Under the pieces are notes generated by a model. It did no database searches and was not told the origin of the DNA. It saw nothing but the letters and a program-made list of their open reading frames with translations. 24,304 nt of DNA from an uncultured Dorea sp. (GTDB taxonomy: Bacteria > Bacillota > Clostridia > Lachnospirales > Lachnospiraceae): assembly GCA_910578455.1 (NCBI GenBank), contig CAJTQA010000048.1:1-24304 (forward strand). Direction: 5' to 3'. A program made the translations under genes and the position numbers. Positions 7,437 to 15,035 of the stretch are shown piece by piece (the first letter of the stretch is position 1; each line of letters begins with the position of its first letter).

Positions 7437-8645
7437 TTATTTTGTTTTCCTTAATTCCAGAATCTTATCAAGAAGACGGGATGCCACCTGTTCCTTTTCC
7501 ATTATCGGCAGATCTTCCTGAAAATCCTTCCCTATCAGCGTCACGATATTCGTATCTGTCTCAAAGCCTGCTCCCTGTTCTTTTAAGTTATTCGCGGCAA
7601 TCATGTCCAGGTTCTTCTTCACGAGCTTTTTTCTGGAATTTTCAACCAGGTTCTCCGTCTCCATGGAAAAACCGCACAGAAACTGGCCGTCTCTTTTATG
7701 GCTGCCCAAAAAGCCCAGGATGTCATCCGTGCGCTCCATCTCAATTTCTAACTGGCCGCCGGCTTTTTTCACTTTCTCCTCCGCCACCCGGCAGGGGCGG
7801 TAATCCGCAACGGCCGCAGCTTTAATGATGATATCCATCTCCCCGCTTCTTTCTACAACCGCGTCATACATCTCTTTTGCCGACACTACCGGAACTACCT
7901 CCGTGAACATCGGCGCTTTAAGCGCTGTCTTCCCTGTCACAAGAGTGACGCAGGCACCCCGGAGCATGCACATCCTGGCAATTCCGTAACCCATCTTGCC
8001 CGATGAATGATTCGTGATATACCGCACGGGATCAAATGCCTCCTGAGTAGGGCCTGCCGTAACAAGAACCTTCATCCCCTCCATGTCTCTTTTGTCTCCT
8101 GAGAACGCACAAGCTTTATACACATACTCCGCCAGCGTCTCCGGCTCCGGCATCTTCCCTGCACCCACATCCCCGCATGCAAGATATCCTCTGTCCGGCT
8201 CTGCAATCTCCACGCCGTAACGCCGCAAAATTCTTATATTGTCCTGGGTCACCGGATTTTCATACATAGCCGTGTTCATCGCCGGAGCGGCAATCTTCGG
8301 GCACCGGCAGGCCAAAACCGTCGTCGTCAGCATGTCATCCGCAATCCCGTGGGCAAGCTTTGCGATTACATTGGCTGTGGCCGGGGCTATGATTACTGCA
8401 TCCGCTTTTTTTGCCAGTGCTATATGCTCTACCTTAAACTCAAAGTTCCGGTCAAAAGTGTCTGAGACACATTTGTGGCCTGTCAATGTCTCAAATGTAA
8501 TCGGGTTGATAAAATTCTTCGAATTCTCCGTCATGAGAACACGTACCTCAGCTCCGGCTTTCACAAGCAGGCTTGCAAGAGATGCACTTTTGTATGCTGC
8601 AATCCCCCCTGTAACGCCCAGAAGAATCGTCTTTCCTTTTAACAT
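7437..8645 (-). CDS. coaBC: Bifunctional phosphopantothenoylcysteine decarboxylase / phosphopantothenate-cysteine ligase
   Basis: 402 aa. The N-terminal CoaC flavoprotein part (about 1-180) has LLGVTGGIAAYKS, catalytic His74 (KVEHIALAKK), PAMNTAM with Asn124, and Cys157 in GYLACGDVGAGKMPEP. The CoaB part (about 190-402) has VLVTAGPTQEAFDPVRYITN, HSSGKMGYGIA and KKNLDMIAANNL. Together they convert 4'-phosphopantothenate plus cysteine to 4'-phosphopantetheine in coenzyme A synthesis. I use the ATG at 8645 because MLKGKTILLG is the family N-terminus; an upstream ATG at 8708 adds 21 basic residues and lies almost at the predicted transcription start. The divergent neighbour is an ECF vitamin transporter component. 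Confidence 0.95.
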   Translation of the reverse strand: MLKGKTILLGVTGGIAAYKSASLASLLVKAGAEVRVLMTENSKNFINPITFETLTGHKCVSDTFDRNFEFKVEHIALAKKADAVIIAPATANVIAKLAHGIADDMLTTTVLACRCPKIAAPAMNTAMYENPVTQDNIRILRRYGVEIAEPDRGYLACGDVGAGKMPEPETLAEYVYKACAFSGDKRDMEGMKVLVTAGPTQEAFDPVRYITNHSSGKMGYGIARMCMLRGACVTLVTGKTALKAPMFTEVVPVVSAKEMYDAVVERSGEMDIIIKAAAVADYRPCRVAEEKVKKAGGQLEIEMERTDDILGFLGSHKRDGQFLCGFSMETENLVENSRKKLVKKNLDMIAANNLKEQGAGFETDTNIVTLIGKDFQEDLPIMEKEQVASRLLDKILELRKTK

Positions 8646-8717
8646 ATGTTTCCCTTTCCGATAAGCTTTATTTCTATAACTGTTGCTTCTATTCTTTTTT
8701 TCACACATCTCCTCCTA

Positions 8718-8723
8718 AGTTTA
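8718..8723 (-). promoter_or_regulatory. Extended -10 box upstream of coaBC
   Basis: TAACT-type box TAAACT on the minus strand preceded by TGG (extended -10). Transcription would begin near 8711, leaving about 65 nt of leader before the coaBC ATG at 8645. No strong -35 is seen. Confidence 0.4.
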
Positions 8724-8780
8724 CCACAAAGATTGTAAAATTAACAGCATCCCTTTTCTCCGATATAAAAATAACAGAGC

Positions 8781-8809
8781 TTGCCGTTCTTTCCATACAA
8801 TGTTATAAT
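8781..8809 (+). promoter_or_regulatory. Sigma-A promoter of the ECF S-component gene
   Basis: TTGCCG (8781-8786) and TATAAT (8804-8809) with a 17-nt spacer. Transcription would start near 8816, just upstream of the palindrome at 8830-8845. Confidence 0.75.
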
Positions 8810-8829
8810 ACATCCGTAATTGTATTGTA

Positions 8830-8845
8830 TCCCGCTTAAGCGGGA
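8830..8845. promoter_or_regulatory. 16-bp perfect palindrome in the leader of the ECF gene
   Basis: TCCCGCTTAAGCGGGA is a perfect inverted repeat lying between the predicted transcription start (about 8816) and the AGGAGG at 8855. It has no loop of its own in DNA, which favours a protein operator; as RNA it could form a short hairpin close to the ribosome site. No regulator gene is adjacent. Confidence 0.5.
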
Positions 8846-8869
8846 ATGATAACAAGGAGGATTTGAACA

Positions 8870-9526
8870 ATGAAAACAAAAAAACACGACACTCGTTGGA
8901 TGGTCAGCGTCGCACTTATGGCAGCCATTGTCATCGTACTGGCTAACACGCCCCTGGGAATGATACAGCTGCCAGTCATCAAGGCGACAACTGTCCATAT
9001 CCCTGTCATCATCGGAGCCATACTGCTGGGCCCCTGGGCAGGGGCTATTCTCGGCGCAGTATTCGGAGTCTGCTCTCTGATCAGCAACACCATGGCACCG
9101 ACTCTTTTATCCTTTGCCTTCTCGCCCTTTATGAGCACTACAGGGATTCCCGGAGCGCTTAAAGCCATCTGGATTTCCGTGGGCTGCCGCATCTTAATCG
9201 GCGTAATCGCGGGATGGCTGTGGATTGCCCTGGAAAAAATAAAAATGAACCATCTTGCGGCGCTTCCAATCGTAGGTTTCGCCGGCTCAATGGTTAATAC
9301 CGTGGCTGTTATGGGAAGCATCTACATTCTGTTTGCACAGCAGTATGCCGAGGCAAGGGAAGTTGCAGTCAGCGCTGTCTGGGGACTTATCATAGGTACG
9401 GTGACCGCATCCGGCATTCCAGAAGCCATTGCGGCATCTATTTTAGTTCTGGCTCTTGGAAAAGCCTTAATCCAAGTTTTCCGAAGGATGGGCTCAGGAG
9501 CGCCAAACATGCAGGCTGCAAAATAG
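8870..9526 (+). CDS. ECF transporter S component (possibly pantothenate)
   Basis: 218 aa with about six hydrophobic helices. The start MVSVALMAAIVIVLANTPLG, the IKATTVHIPVIIGAILLGP segment and the FSPFMSTTGIPGALKAIW segment match the substrate-binding S subunits of energy-coupling-factor vitamin importers. It needs a shared EcfT/EcfA module that is not in the window. The divergent neighbour coaBC acts on phosphopantothenate, so pantothenate (PanT-like) is the best guess for the substrate; this is an inference from context. AGGAGG lies 9 nt before the ATG and a good promoter precedes it. Confidence 0.85.
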   Translation: MKTKKHDTRWMVSVALMAAIVIVLANTPLGMIQLPVIKATTVHIPVIIGAILLGPWAGAILGAVFGVCSLISNTMAPTLLSFAFSPFMSTTGIPGALKAIWISVGCRILIGVIAGWLWIALEKIKMNHLAALPIVGFAGSMVNTVAVMGSIYILFAQQYAEAREVAVSAVWGLIIGTVTASGIPEAIAASILVLALGKALIQVFRRMGSGAPNMQAAK

Positions 9527-9562
9527 GTCATGAGATAATAAATACATCATATCATTTTTCAC

Positions 9563-9592
9563 TTGACAATTACCGCTGTTATATGTTATAAA
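9563..9592 (+). promoter_or_regulatory. Promoter of tRNA-Trp
   Basis: TTGACA (9563-9568) and TATAAA (9587-9592) with an 18-nt spacer, about 24 nt before the first tRNA base. Confidence 0.7.
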
Positions 9593-9615
9593 TATCTAGT
9601 GCGATATGCATGTAC

Positions 9616-9686
9616 AGGGGATTGGTCAAGTGGTATGATAGGGGTCTCCAAAACCTTTGGCGGGGGTTCGATTCCCTCATCCCCTG
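9616..9686 (+). tRNA. tRNA-Trp (anticodon CCA)
   Basis: The 7-bp acceptor stem AGGGGAT/ATCCCCT is perfect. The anticodon arm GGGGT-CTCCAAA-ACCTT gives anticodon CCA, and the T arm has the TTCGATT loop. The discriminator base is G, as expected for bacterial tRNA-Trp. The 3' CCA is not encoded. It stands alone, with its own promoter, followed by a T run and hairpin. It is the cognate of the T-box specifier found at 21624-21626. Confidence 0.95.
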
Positions 9687-9691
9687 TTTTT

Positions 9692-9735
9692 AAAAAGCTG
9701 AAAACCGTGAATTTTCATCGGTTTCCAGCTTTTTT
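9692..9735. terminator. Bidirectional terminator between tRNA-Trp and the hybrid kinase gene
   Basis: AAAAAGCTG-AAAACCG pairs with CGGTTT-CAGCTTTTT around a short AU-rich loop. It carries T runs on both strands, so it can end the tRNA transcript (plus) and the pfkB-kinase transcript (minus). Confidence 0.8.
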
Positions 9736-9741
9736 ATAATC

Positions 9742-12675
9742 TTATTTATTTCCTTTCTGCGGGTTCAGCATCTCTCTTATCACATTCTTCAAATGCTCCA
9801 TATCCAGCGGTTTCGCTACGTGTTCGTCCATCCCCGCATTCCTGGCATCTTTCACATCCTCTGAAAAGGCGTTTGCCGTCATTGCAATGATCGGCACTGT
9901 CTCTGCCTGAGGATGGCCGCACATCCGGATGGCTCTCGTGGCTTCATACCCGTTCATCACCGGCATCTGGATGTCCATCAGAATCAGGTCATACTCACCA
10001 GCCTTTGACTGTTTAAATTCATCAAGAGCCTCTTTTCCGTTCCCCACTATATTGCATATCGCTCCAGTCATCTCCAGCAATTCCAAAAGAATCTCTGCGT
10101 TCAGCTCATTATCCTCCGCCGCTAGAATGTGCTTTCCTTCAAGAAGGTCATCCTGTTCCTCGGACGGCTCCTTCGCCCCGCCTTCTTCCTTAAGATTATC
10201 TATCAGCAACTTAAAATTACTGAGGAAGAACGGTTTCTGAAGAAAACCGTCAACGCCTGCGTCAGCTCCCTCCTCCTCTATCCTATCTATGTCGTAAGCC
10301 GTCAGTATCATAACCGGCACGCGGGCAGGCACAATCCTTCTGATGCGCCGTGCCGTCTCAATCCCATCAATGTCCGGCATCTGCCAGTCAATAAGAATCA
10401 GGTCATAGCCCTGCCCCTGCGCTTCGGCTCTCTCTGCCATCTGAACAGCTGCAAGCCCTCTCCCGGCGCTGCTTACATTCACTCCCGTATCTGTCATCGC
10501 ATTGCTTATACCCGTACAGATCTCTTCCTCATCATCTACAACAAGCAAGTTTGTAACTCCATGTTTTTTCCAGAAGTCCGGATCTGTATCCTGCTCTTTG
10601 ATCCGCAGCCCAATGTCAAGCGTGAAAATGCTCCCCTTGTCAGGCTCGCTTTTCACTTCAATCGTTCCCCCCATCAAATCCACAAGATTCTTCGTAATGG
10701 CCATCCCAAGCCCGGTTCCCTGAATCTCTGCCGTCTTGGCAGTGCTTTCCCGGCTGAACGGGCGAAAGATATTCTCCATATACTCTTTTGACATGCCAAT
10801 GCCGTTGTCACTGATGACGAATCGGAAATGTGCATAATTTTTCGTGCGCTGCTCCAGCTGCCGGACAGTCATCTCAACATTGCCGCCCACTGGCGTATAC
10901 TTCAACGCATTGGATATAATGTTAATAAGTATCTGATTAATCCTAAGCCTGTCTCCCAGCACTTCTTCGTTGCAGATATCATAAACAGATATTTCAAAAC
11001 TCTGTTTTTTTGCCTTTGCCTGGGGCATCATCATCGTCCTTAGCTCATCTACGATCTCCGCAAGGCTGAATTCGGAAATATTGAGAGTTGTCTTCCCGCT
11101 CTCGATCTTGCTCATGTCCAGCACATCATTGATAAGCCCAAGCAGATGCTGGCTGGAAGATACGATTTTCGCCGTATACTCCCGAACCTTTTCCGGATTA
11201 TGGCAATCACGCTGCAAAAGTGCGGAAAATCCTACAATCGCGTTCATAGGCGTGCGGATGTCATGGCTCATATTGCTCAGGAATGTGCTCTTGGATTCAT
11301 TCGCCCGTTTTGCTATCTCCAAAGCATCTTTGAGCGCCTCTTCGCTCCTCCGTTCACGGGTCCTGTCCGACATAACCGCTACAAATCTCTCCGAATCATT
11401 TACAGACCTTTTAAATATTGTCTCAACAAACCATCTGCGATCGCCTTTCTTTCTGTGTATGCGTTCCCCCTCGTGCGATACAGAGCCTCCCAGTTTCAGA
11501 TTCTTCACAGAATTATAATCGATGTTTTCACCGTCATCTGCAAGAACACGCTCCAGCACCCTTATATTGGCCTTCACCTCATCCGGGGATATCCCCAGTA
11601 TGCGCTCCACATTAGGGCTTACATATTCCACGGCCATGTCATCCATAGTGAATGTCAGGAATATGTCATCCGTATTATTGGCCAGTATGCTGAATAACTG
11701 CTCCCGGTACTGTACGTCGCCTTCTTTTTCCATAATCTGTTTCTGGCTCTTCCTTCCCATATAGACAAAGGCCGCGCCTATAAACAGGATCCCGCCAAAC
11801 AGAAACATAAATGTCCGGGAGTTCTTCAGAATTTCATTTGAATGTTTCATAATCACAGCATTCGGAACAATTGCAACCAGATACCAGCCGTCCGTTCCGT
11901 CAACCGGCGTAAAAGCGAGTACATGTTCTTCTCCGTCAAGCACAAATTCACTGACACCATTTCCCTCATTTGCCATGCTGTCCTTAAATTCCCTGGTTTC
12001 ATCTCTCCCATTACCGGAAGTCCCCACGGTTTCTAATATGTTGGAATACATGCCGGTCTCCTTATGGGTAGACTGCGTCAGAATGTCTCCGTCCTTATTT
12101 ACGATAAACGAAAATCCCGCGTCATTGTAGAATGAAAGCATGAACTCCTCTGCAACCACAGCCAGCGGGCGCTTTATCTCAACGATTCCCTCTGTTCCAT
12201 CGTCAAACACAAAGCGCTTGTAGCCTCCAATTACTTTTTCTTCCATATATTCATCCATATAAGGTTCTCTAACACCTCTATCTGCAAACCCTTCATATAT
12301 GGCCATTTCATCCTTGTCTATTTTCCTTGCCGCCTTGCCTTCATTCGAATACATGATTCTAAGTTTTTCACTTATGACAGTAAAATGCGCTTCCGACTCT
12401 TCAAATGAATCTATGCACTCTATAATTGCAGATTCGTCATCGGACTTCTCCATAACAAGGTGTTTCTCGATCCTATCAAGTATCTGCATATCCTTATCTA
12501 TATATATCTCAAACGCATGGCCGCCCTGGGAAGTCACTTCCAAAACATTTGAAATGGCCTGTTCCCACAGAGAATCCCGTATATCTCTCAAATAATAAAA
12601 TATGCTCACCGCAAATACTGCCATTACAATGCATGCCGGGAATATTCCTTTCAGCCATCCGGTACGTTTTTTCAT
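9742..12675 (-). CDS. Membrane hybrid sensor histidine kinase with PAS and two receiver domains
   Basis: 977 aa. Order of parts: membrane segment at about 10-29; a long extracytoplasmic sensor region (about 30-285) of Cache-like type; second membrane segment at about 288-306; PAS domain at about 325-440; HisKA with His471 in SNMSHDIRTPMNAIVGF; HATPase with NALKYTP, DNGIGM and GTGLGMAI (about 580-690); receiver 1 with Asp763 in ILIDWQMPD; receiver 2 with Asp901 in ILMDIQMPV. It senses an external or periplasm-side ligand and phosphorylates its own receivers; there is no Hpt or DNA-binding output domain, so a separate partner is needed. The ATG at 12675 has GGAGGG at 7 nt and lies 1 nt after the stop of the sugar-kinase gene, so the two are translationally coupled. 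Confidence 0.92.
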   Translation of the reverse strand: MKKRTGWLKGIFPACIVMAVFAVSIFYYLRDIRDSLWEQAISNVLEVTSQGGHAFEIYIDKDMQILDRIEKHLVMEKSDDESAIIECIDSFEESEAHFTVISEKLRIMYSNEGKAARKIDKDEMAIYEGFADRGVREPYMDEYMEEKVIGGYKRFVFDDGTEGIVEIKRPLAVVAEEFMLSFYNDAGFSFIVNKDGDILTQSTHKETGMYSNILETVGTSGNGRDETREFKDSMANEGNGVSEFVLDGEEHVLAFTPVDGTDGWYLVAIVPNAVIMKHSNEILKNSRTFMFLFGGILFIGAAFVYMGRKSQKQIMEKEGDVQYREQLFSILANNTDDIFLTFTMDDMAVEYVSPNVERILGISPDEVKANIRVLERVLADDGENIDYNSVKNLKLGGSVSHEGERIHRKKGDRRWFVETIFKRSVNDSERFVAVMSDRTRERRSEEALKDALEIAKRANESKSTFLSNMSHDIRTPMNAIVGFSALLQRDCHNPEKVREYTAKIVSSSQHLLGLINDVLDMSKIESGKTTLNISEFSLAEIVDELRTMMMPQAKAKKQSFEISVYDICNEEVLGDRLRINQILINIISNALKYTPVGGNVEMTVRQLEQRTKNYAHFRFVISDNGIGMSKEYMENIFRPFSRESTAKTAEIQGTGLGMAITKNLVDLMGGTIEVKSEPDKGSIFTLDIGLRIKEQDTDPDFWKKHGVTNLLVVDDEEEICTGISNAMTDTGVNVSSAGRGLAAVQMAERAEAQGQGYDLILIDWQMPDIDGIETARRIRRIVPARVPVMILTAYDIDRIEEEGADAGVDGFLQKPFFLSNFKLLIDNLKEEGGAKEPSEEQDDLLEGKHILAAEDNELNAEILLELLEMTGAICNIVGNGKEALDEFKQSKAGEYDLILMDIQMPVMNGYEATRAIRMCGHPQAETVPIIAMTANAFSEDVKDARNAGMDEHVAKPLDMEHLKNVIREMLNPQKGNK

Positions 12676-12676
12676 C

Positions 12677-13588
12677 TCATATCCCTCCACGTTCTAACCA
12701 CTGGGTCGCCCCAACTGACTGCACTGCTGCTGCGCCGCAGCGGTTAGCATATTCTGCACATCTGTAAAGCTCCTCCCCTTCCGACAGGGCATAGATAAAT
12801 CCCGCCGCAAAACTGTCTCCTGCTCCTGTCGTATCAATACAGGAAACATCCCTCACAGCCGGAACCACATAGGACTCCTTCTCCGTCTTTACAAGACATC
12901 CTCTCGCCCCGCACTTTATGATTACGTGTTTTACGCCTGCCTCAAGGAACTTTTCCGCAGCCTTCTCAGAATCCTCTTCCCCCGTCAGAAGACATGCCTC
13001 CTCTTCATTCGGAAATAGATAGTCGATATAGGAAAACGCCGCAGCCATATCCTCAAGGGTCTCGCCGCTTTTTCTCTTTGTCATATCGGCACATATCACC
13101 ATGCCCTGGCTCTTTGCCTGGGAAAATATCCGGACCAGTTCCTCTGCTTTTATGTCCGGAAACACAAAAATACTTGCAAAGCACAGAATCTTAGCCTCTC
13201 TCTCAAAAGGCATCCTGACATCGTCTATTGTCAGTTTCCTCAATGTCCCGTTAGGATTTGTAAGGAAACTCCTCTCTCCATTTTCCCGTACAAGAACCAC
13301 ATTGATTCCCGTAGAAACGCCCTTCTTTATCTGACGGTCTTCCAGGACGATTCCATATTCCCTGCACAAGCCTCTGATAAACCTCCCGGCGCAGTCATCC
13401 CCGACAATCGTCTCAAGCCGGACGTCTTTCCCAAGCTTCGCAAGGATAAGCGTTTCATTCAGAGCATCCGCCCCCAGAGCCATGCTGATATCCTCTGCAG
13501 GATATGAACCCGTCTCAAACACTGCAGGACTTGCAGGACGTACCAATATATCTATAATCGATGCGCCAATAATGACAATTTCCGACAT
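12677..13588 (-). CDS. PfkB-family carbohydrate kinase
   Basis: 303 aa, ribokinase-like fold. The signature DTTGAGDSFAAGF near the C-terminus carries the catalytic Asp (about residue 258), and the N-terminal EIVIIGASIIDILV plus ALGADALNETLILAKLG correspond to the sugar-binding first PfkB signature, with a GA where ribokinases have GG. It phosphorylates a sugar or related small alcohol using ATP; the substrate cannot be named from sequence. I chose the ATG at 13588 because GGAG lies 6 nt upstream; another ATG at 13600 has no SD. It has its own promoter and is followed immediately by the hybrid kinase gene. Confidence 0.88.
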   Translation of the reverse strand: MSEIVIIGASIIDILVRPASPAVFETGSYPAEDISMALGADALNETLILAKLGKDVRLETIVGDDCAGRFIRGLCREYGIVLEDRQIKKGVSTGINVVLVRENGERSFLTNPNGTLRKLTIDDVRMPFEREAKILCFASIFVFPDIKAEELVRIFSQAKSQGMVICADMTKRKSGETLEDMAAAFSYIDYLFPNEEEACLLTGEEDSEKAAEKFLEAGVKHVIIKCGARGCLVKTEKESYVVPAVRDVSCIDTTGAGDSFAAGFIYALSEGEELYRCAEYANRCGAAAVQSVGATQWLERGGI

Positions 13589-13622
13589 CGTTTTCTCCAT
13601 TCATCTAAATTATTTCTTTTCC

Positions 13623-13651
13623 ATTATAATGTCTGAACCTTATATACGCAA
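13623..13651 (-). promoter_or_regulatory. Promoter of the pfkB-hybrid kinase pair
   Basis: On the minus strand TTGCGT (13646-13651) and TATAAT (13623-13628) with a 17-nt spacer. It lies just after the rplL terminator, so the pair is transcribed separately from the ribosomal genes. Confidence 0.75.
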
Positions 13652-13660
13652 TACAAGAAT

Positions 13661-13699
13661 AAAAAAAACAGCTTTTGGAAAGTTCTTTCCAAAAGCTGT
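13661..13699 (-). terminator. Strong intrinsic terminator after rplL
   Basis: A near-perfect stem of about 13 bp (ACAGCTTTTGGAAAG with CTTTCCAAAAGCTGT) followed on the minus strand by eight T residues. It ends the rplJL transcript 34 nt after the rplL stop. Confidence 0.9.
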
Positions 13700-13732
13700 C
13701 TTTGTCATTCATTACGAATAGCCTTAAATTAA

Positions 13733-14107
13733 TTATTTAAGATTAACCTCAGCGCCCTCAGCCTCAAGTTTAGCCTTGATCTCCTCAGCCTCTTCCTTGG
13801 AAACGCCCTCTTTTACTACCTTCGGAGCTTCGTCAACTACAGCCTTAGCCTCTTTCAGTCCAAGACCTGTAATCTCACGGACAACCTTGATAACCTTAAC
13901 CTTGGAAGCACCTGCGGATACAAGCTCTACGTTGAACTCTGTCTGCTCTTCCTCAGCTGCCGCCTCTCCGCCTGCTGCTGCAACCACTACGCCTGCTGCT
14001 GCAGATACACCAAACTCTTCTTCACATGCTTTTACTAATTCATTCAACTCTAATACTGATAACTCTTTGATAGCATCAATAAATTCAGCCGTTGTTAATT
14101 TTGCCAT
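13733..14107 (-). CDS. rplL: Ribosomal protein L7/L12
   Basis: 124 aa, typical length. It has the N-terminal dimerisation domain (KLTTAEFIDAIKELSVLELNE), an alanine/glutamate-rich hinge (about 38-56), and the C-terminal factor-binding domain (KVIKVVREITGLGLKEAKAVV). L12 dimers form the flexible stalk that recruits translation GTPases through L10. It is 68 nt downstream of rplJ. Unusually for this locus, it is followed by a terminator and a sugar kinase gene rather than rpoB. Confidence 0.98.
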   Translation of the reverse strand: MAKLTTAEFIDAIKELSVLELNELVKACEEEFGVSAAAGVVVAAAGGEAAAEEEQTEFNVELVSAGASKVKVIKVVREITGLGLKEAKAVVDEAPKVVKEGVSKEEAEEIKAKLEAEGAEVNLK

Positions 14108-14175
14108 TTTATTATCCTCCTATAAAATATAATTCATTTTCATCCTGCACGCCTAAACCACGTGCACAAAGCATC

Positions 14176-14730
14176 TTACTCCTCTGCCGGAGTTTCTGCT
14201 GCTTCCGCCGGAGCCTCTGCCGCTCCTGAACCCTCGCAGGCAGCCGCGCCGCCCTGCTCTGCAATCTGATTGAGAACACGGGCCAGATTGGTAATCGGTG
14301 ACTGTAAGCTTCCAAGCAATTTTGAGAGAAGTTCTTCTCTTGACGGGATGCTTGCCAAAGCCTGCATTCCTTTTGCATCATAAGCTTCACCCTCAACGAC
14401 ACCGGCCTTGATCTCAAGAGCCTTTGCGTCTTTCGCAAATTTGGCAAGGATTCTTGCCGGAGCTGTCGCGTCATCCTTAGAAATCGCCAGCGCGCTCGGT
14501 CCTTCCAAGTGCTCGTCTAAAGCAGCGAACTCTGTTCCTTCAAAAGCTCTCTTCATCATAGTGTTCTTACAAACCTTGTATGTGATGCCTGCTTCTCTTA
14601 ACTGCTTACGAAGAGCTGTATCCTGCGCTACAGTCAGTCCGCGGTAGTCAACCAGCACAACGCTTGCCGCGTCTTTCACATCATCTGCAATAGCCTGTAT
14701 GATAGGTTGTTTTAATTCAACTTTTGCCAC
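14176..14730 (-). CDS. rplJ: Ribosomal protein L10
   Basis: 184 aa. N-terminal RNA-binding part (KQPIIQAIADDVKDAASVVLVDYRGL, YKVCKNTMMKRA) and a C-terminal helix that holds L12 dimers (LGSLQSPITNLARVLNQIAEQ), followed by an Ala/Glu-rich tail of about 25 residues. It links the L12 stalk to 23S rRNA and, with L12, represses its own mRNA through the leader at 14769-14890. The start is GTG at 14730 with AAGGAGG about 10 nt upstream. Confidence 0.97.
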   Translation of the reverse strand: MAKVELKQPIIQAIADDVKDAASVVLVDYRGLTVAQDTALRKQLREAGITYKVCKNTMMKRAFEGTEFAALDEHLEGPSALAISKDDATAPARILAKFAKDAKALEIKAGVVEGEAYDAKGMQALASIPSREELLSKLLGSLQSPITNLARVLNQIAEQGGAAACEGSGAAEAPAEAAETPAEE

Positions 14731-14768
14731 GAATGGTGCACCTCCTTATATTATTTTAGGTATGCTGC

Positions 14769-14801
14769 CAAAAAAGCCTCCGCGCCCAAAGACGCAGAGG
14801 C
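14769..14801 (-). terminator. Attenuator terminator in the rplJ leader
   Basis: On the minus strand GCCTCTGCGTC pairs with GGCGCGGAGGC around a small loop and is followed by a T6 run, all upstream of the rplJ start. This is the terminator component of an L10-type leader. Confidence 0.85.
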
Positions 14802-14885
14802 ATAAATTCACACTGAATTTAGTTCTTCCTCGGTAGGCGTTTTAATCCTTACGCTTCACAGCACCTACTGTCTTCGGCAGTTACC
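14802..14885 (-). ncRNA. L10 leader (autoregulatory r-protein leader of rplJL)
   Basis: The minus strand carries the L10-leader conserved core: CTGCCGAAGACAGTAGGTG, then AAGGATTAAAACGCCTACCGAGGAAGAA, with AGTAGGTG pairing to CGCCTACC. It lies directly between the rplJ promoter and the attenuator. The L10(L12)4 complex binds this class of leader and favours termination, matching stalk protein supply to rRNA. Boundaries are approximate. Confidence 0.9.
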
Positions 14886-14890
14886 TGATA

Positions 14891-14919
14891 AAGATAACAC
14901 ATCATAGGTAATGTGTCAA
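14891..14919 (-). promoter_or_regulatory. Promoter of rplJ-rplL
   Basis: TTGACA (14914-14919) and TATCTT (14891-14896) on the minus strand with a 17-nt spacer, just before the L10 leader. It lets the stalk genes be transcribed apart from rplK-rplA. Confidence 0.8.
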
Positions 14920-14970
14920 CTGTTTTAATAAAATCAACATTATTTCTTCAAACCTGAAATATCTGTCAAA

Positions 14971-15002
14971 GCCGCCGTACAGCATTGCTACTGCACGGCG
15001 GC
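14971..15002 (-). terminator. Stable hairpin after rplA
   Basis: GCCGCCGT at one arm and ACGGCGGC at the other form an 8-bp GC stem that extends through CAG/CTG with an internal mismatch. On the minus strand it is followed only by TTTGA, a short U tract, so termination may be partial. It separates rplA from the rplJ promoter. Confidence 0.6.
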
Positions 15003-15035
15003 TCCGTAATCTTTATATATCTCTCAGCTCTCTGA

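Noticed and set aside
8646..8708. N-terminal extension of coaBC to an ATG at 8708
   Set aside because: The SD would be only 2 nt away and the predicted transcription start is at about 8711; the added residues are not part of the CoaC family.
10129..10791. 220-aa plus-strand frame inside the hybrid kinase gene
   Set aside because: Antisense shadow of well-defined receiver and HATPase domains; composition is not protein-like.
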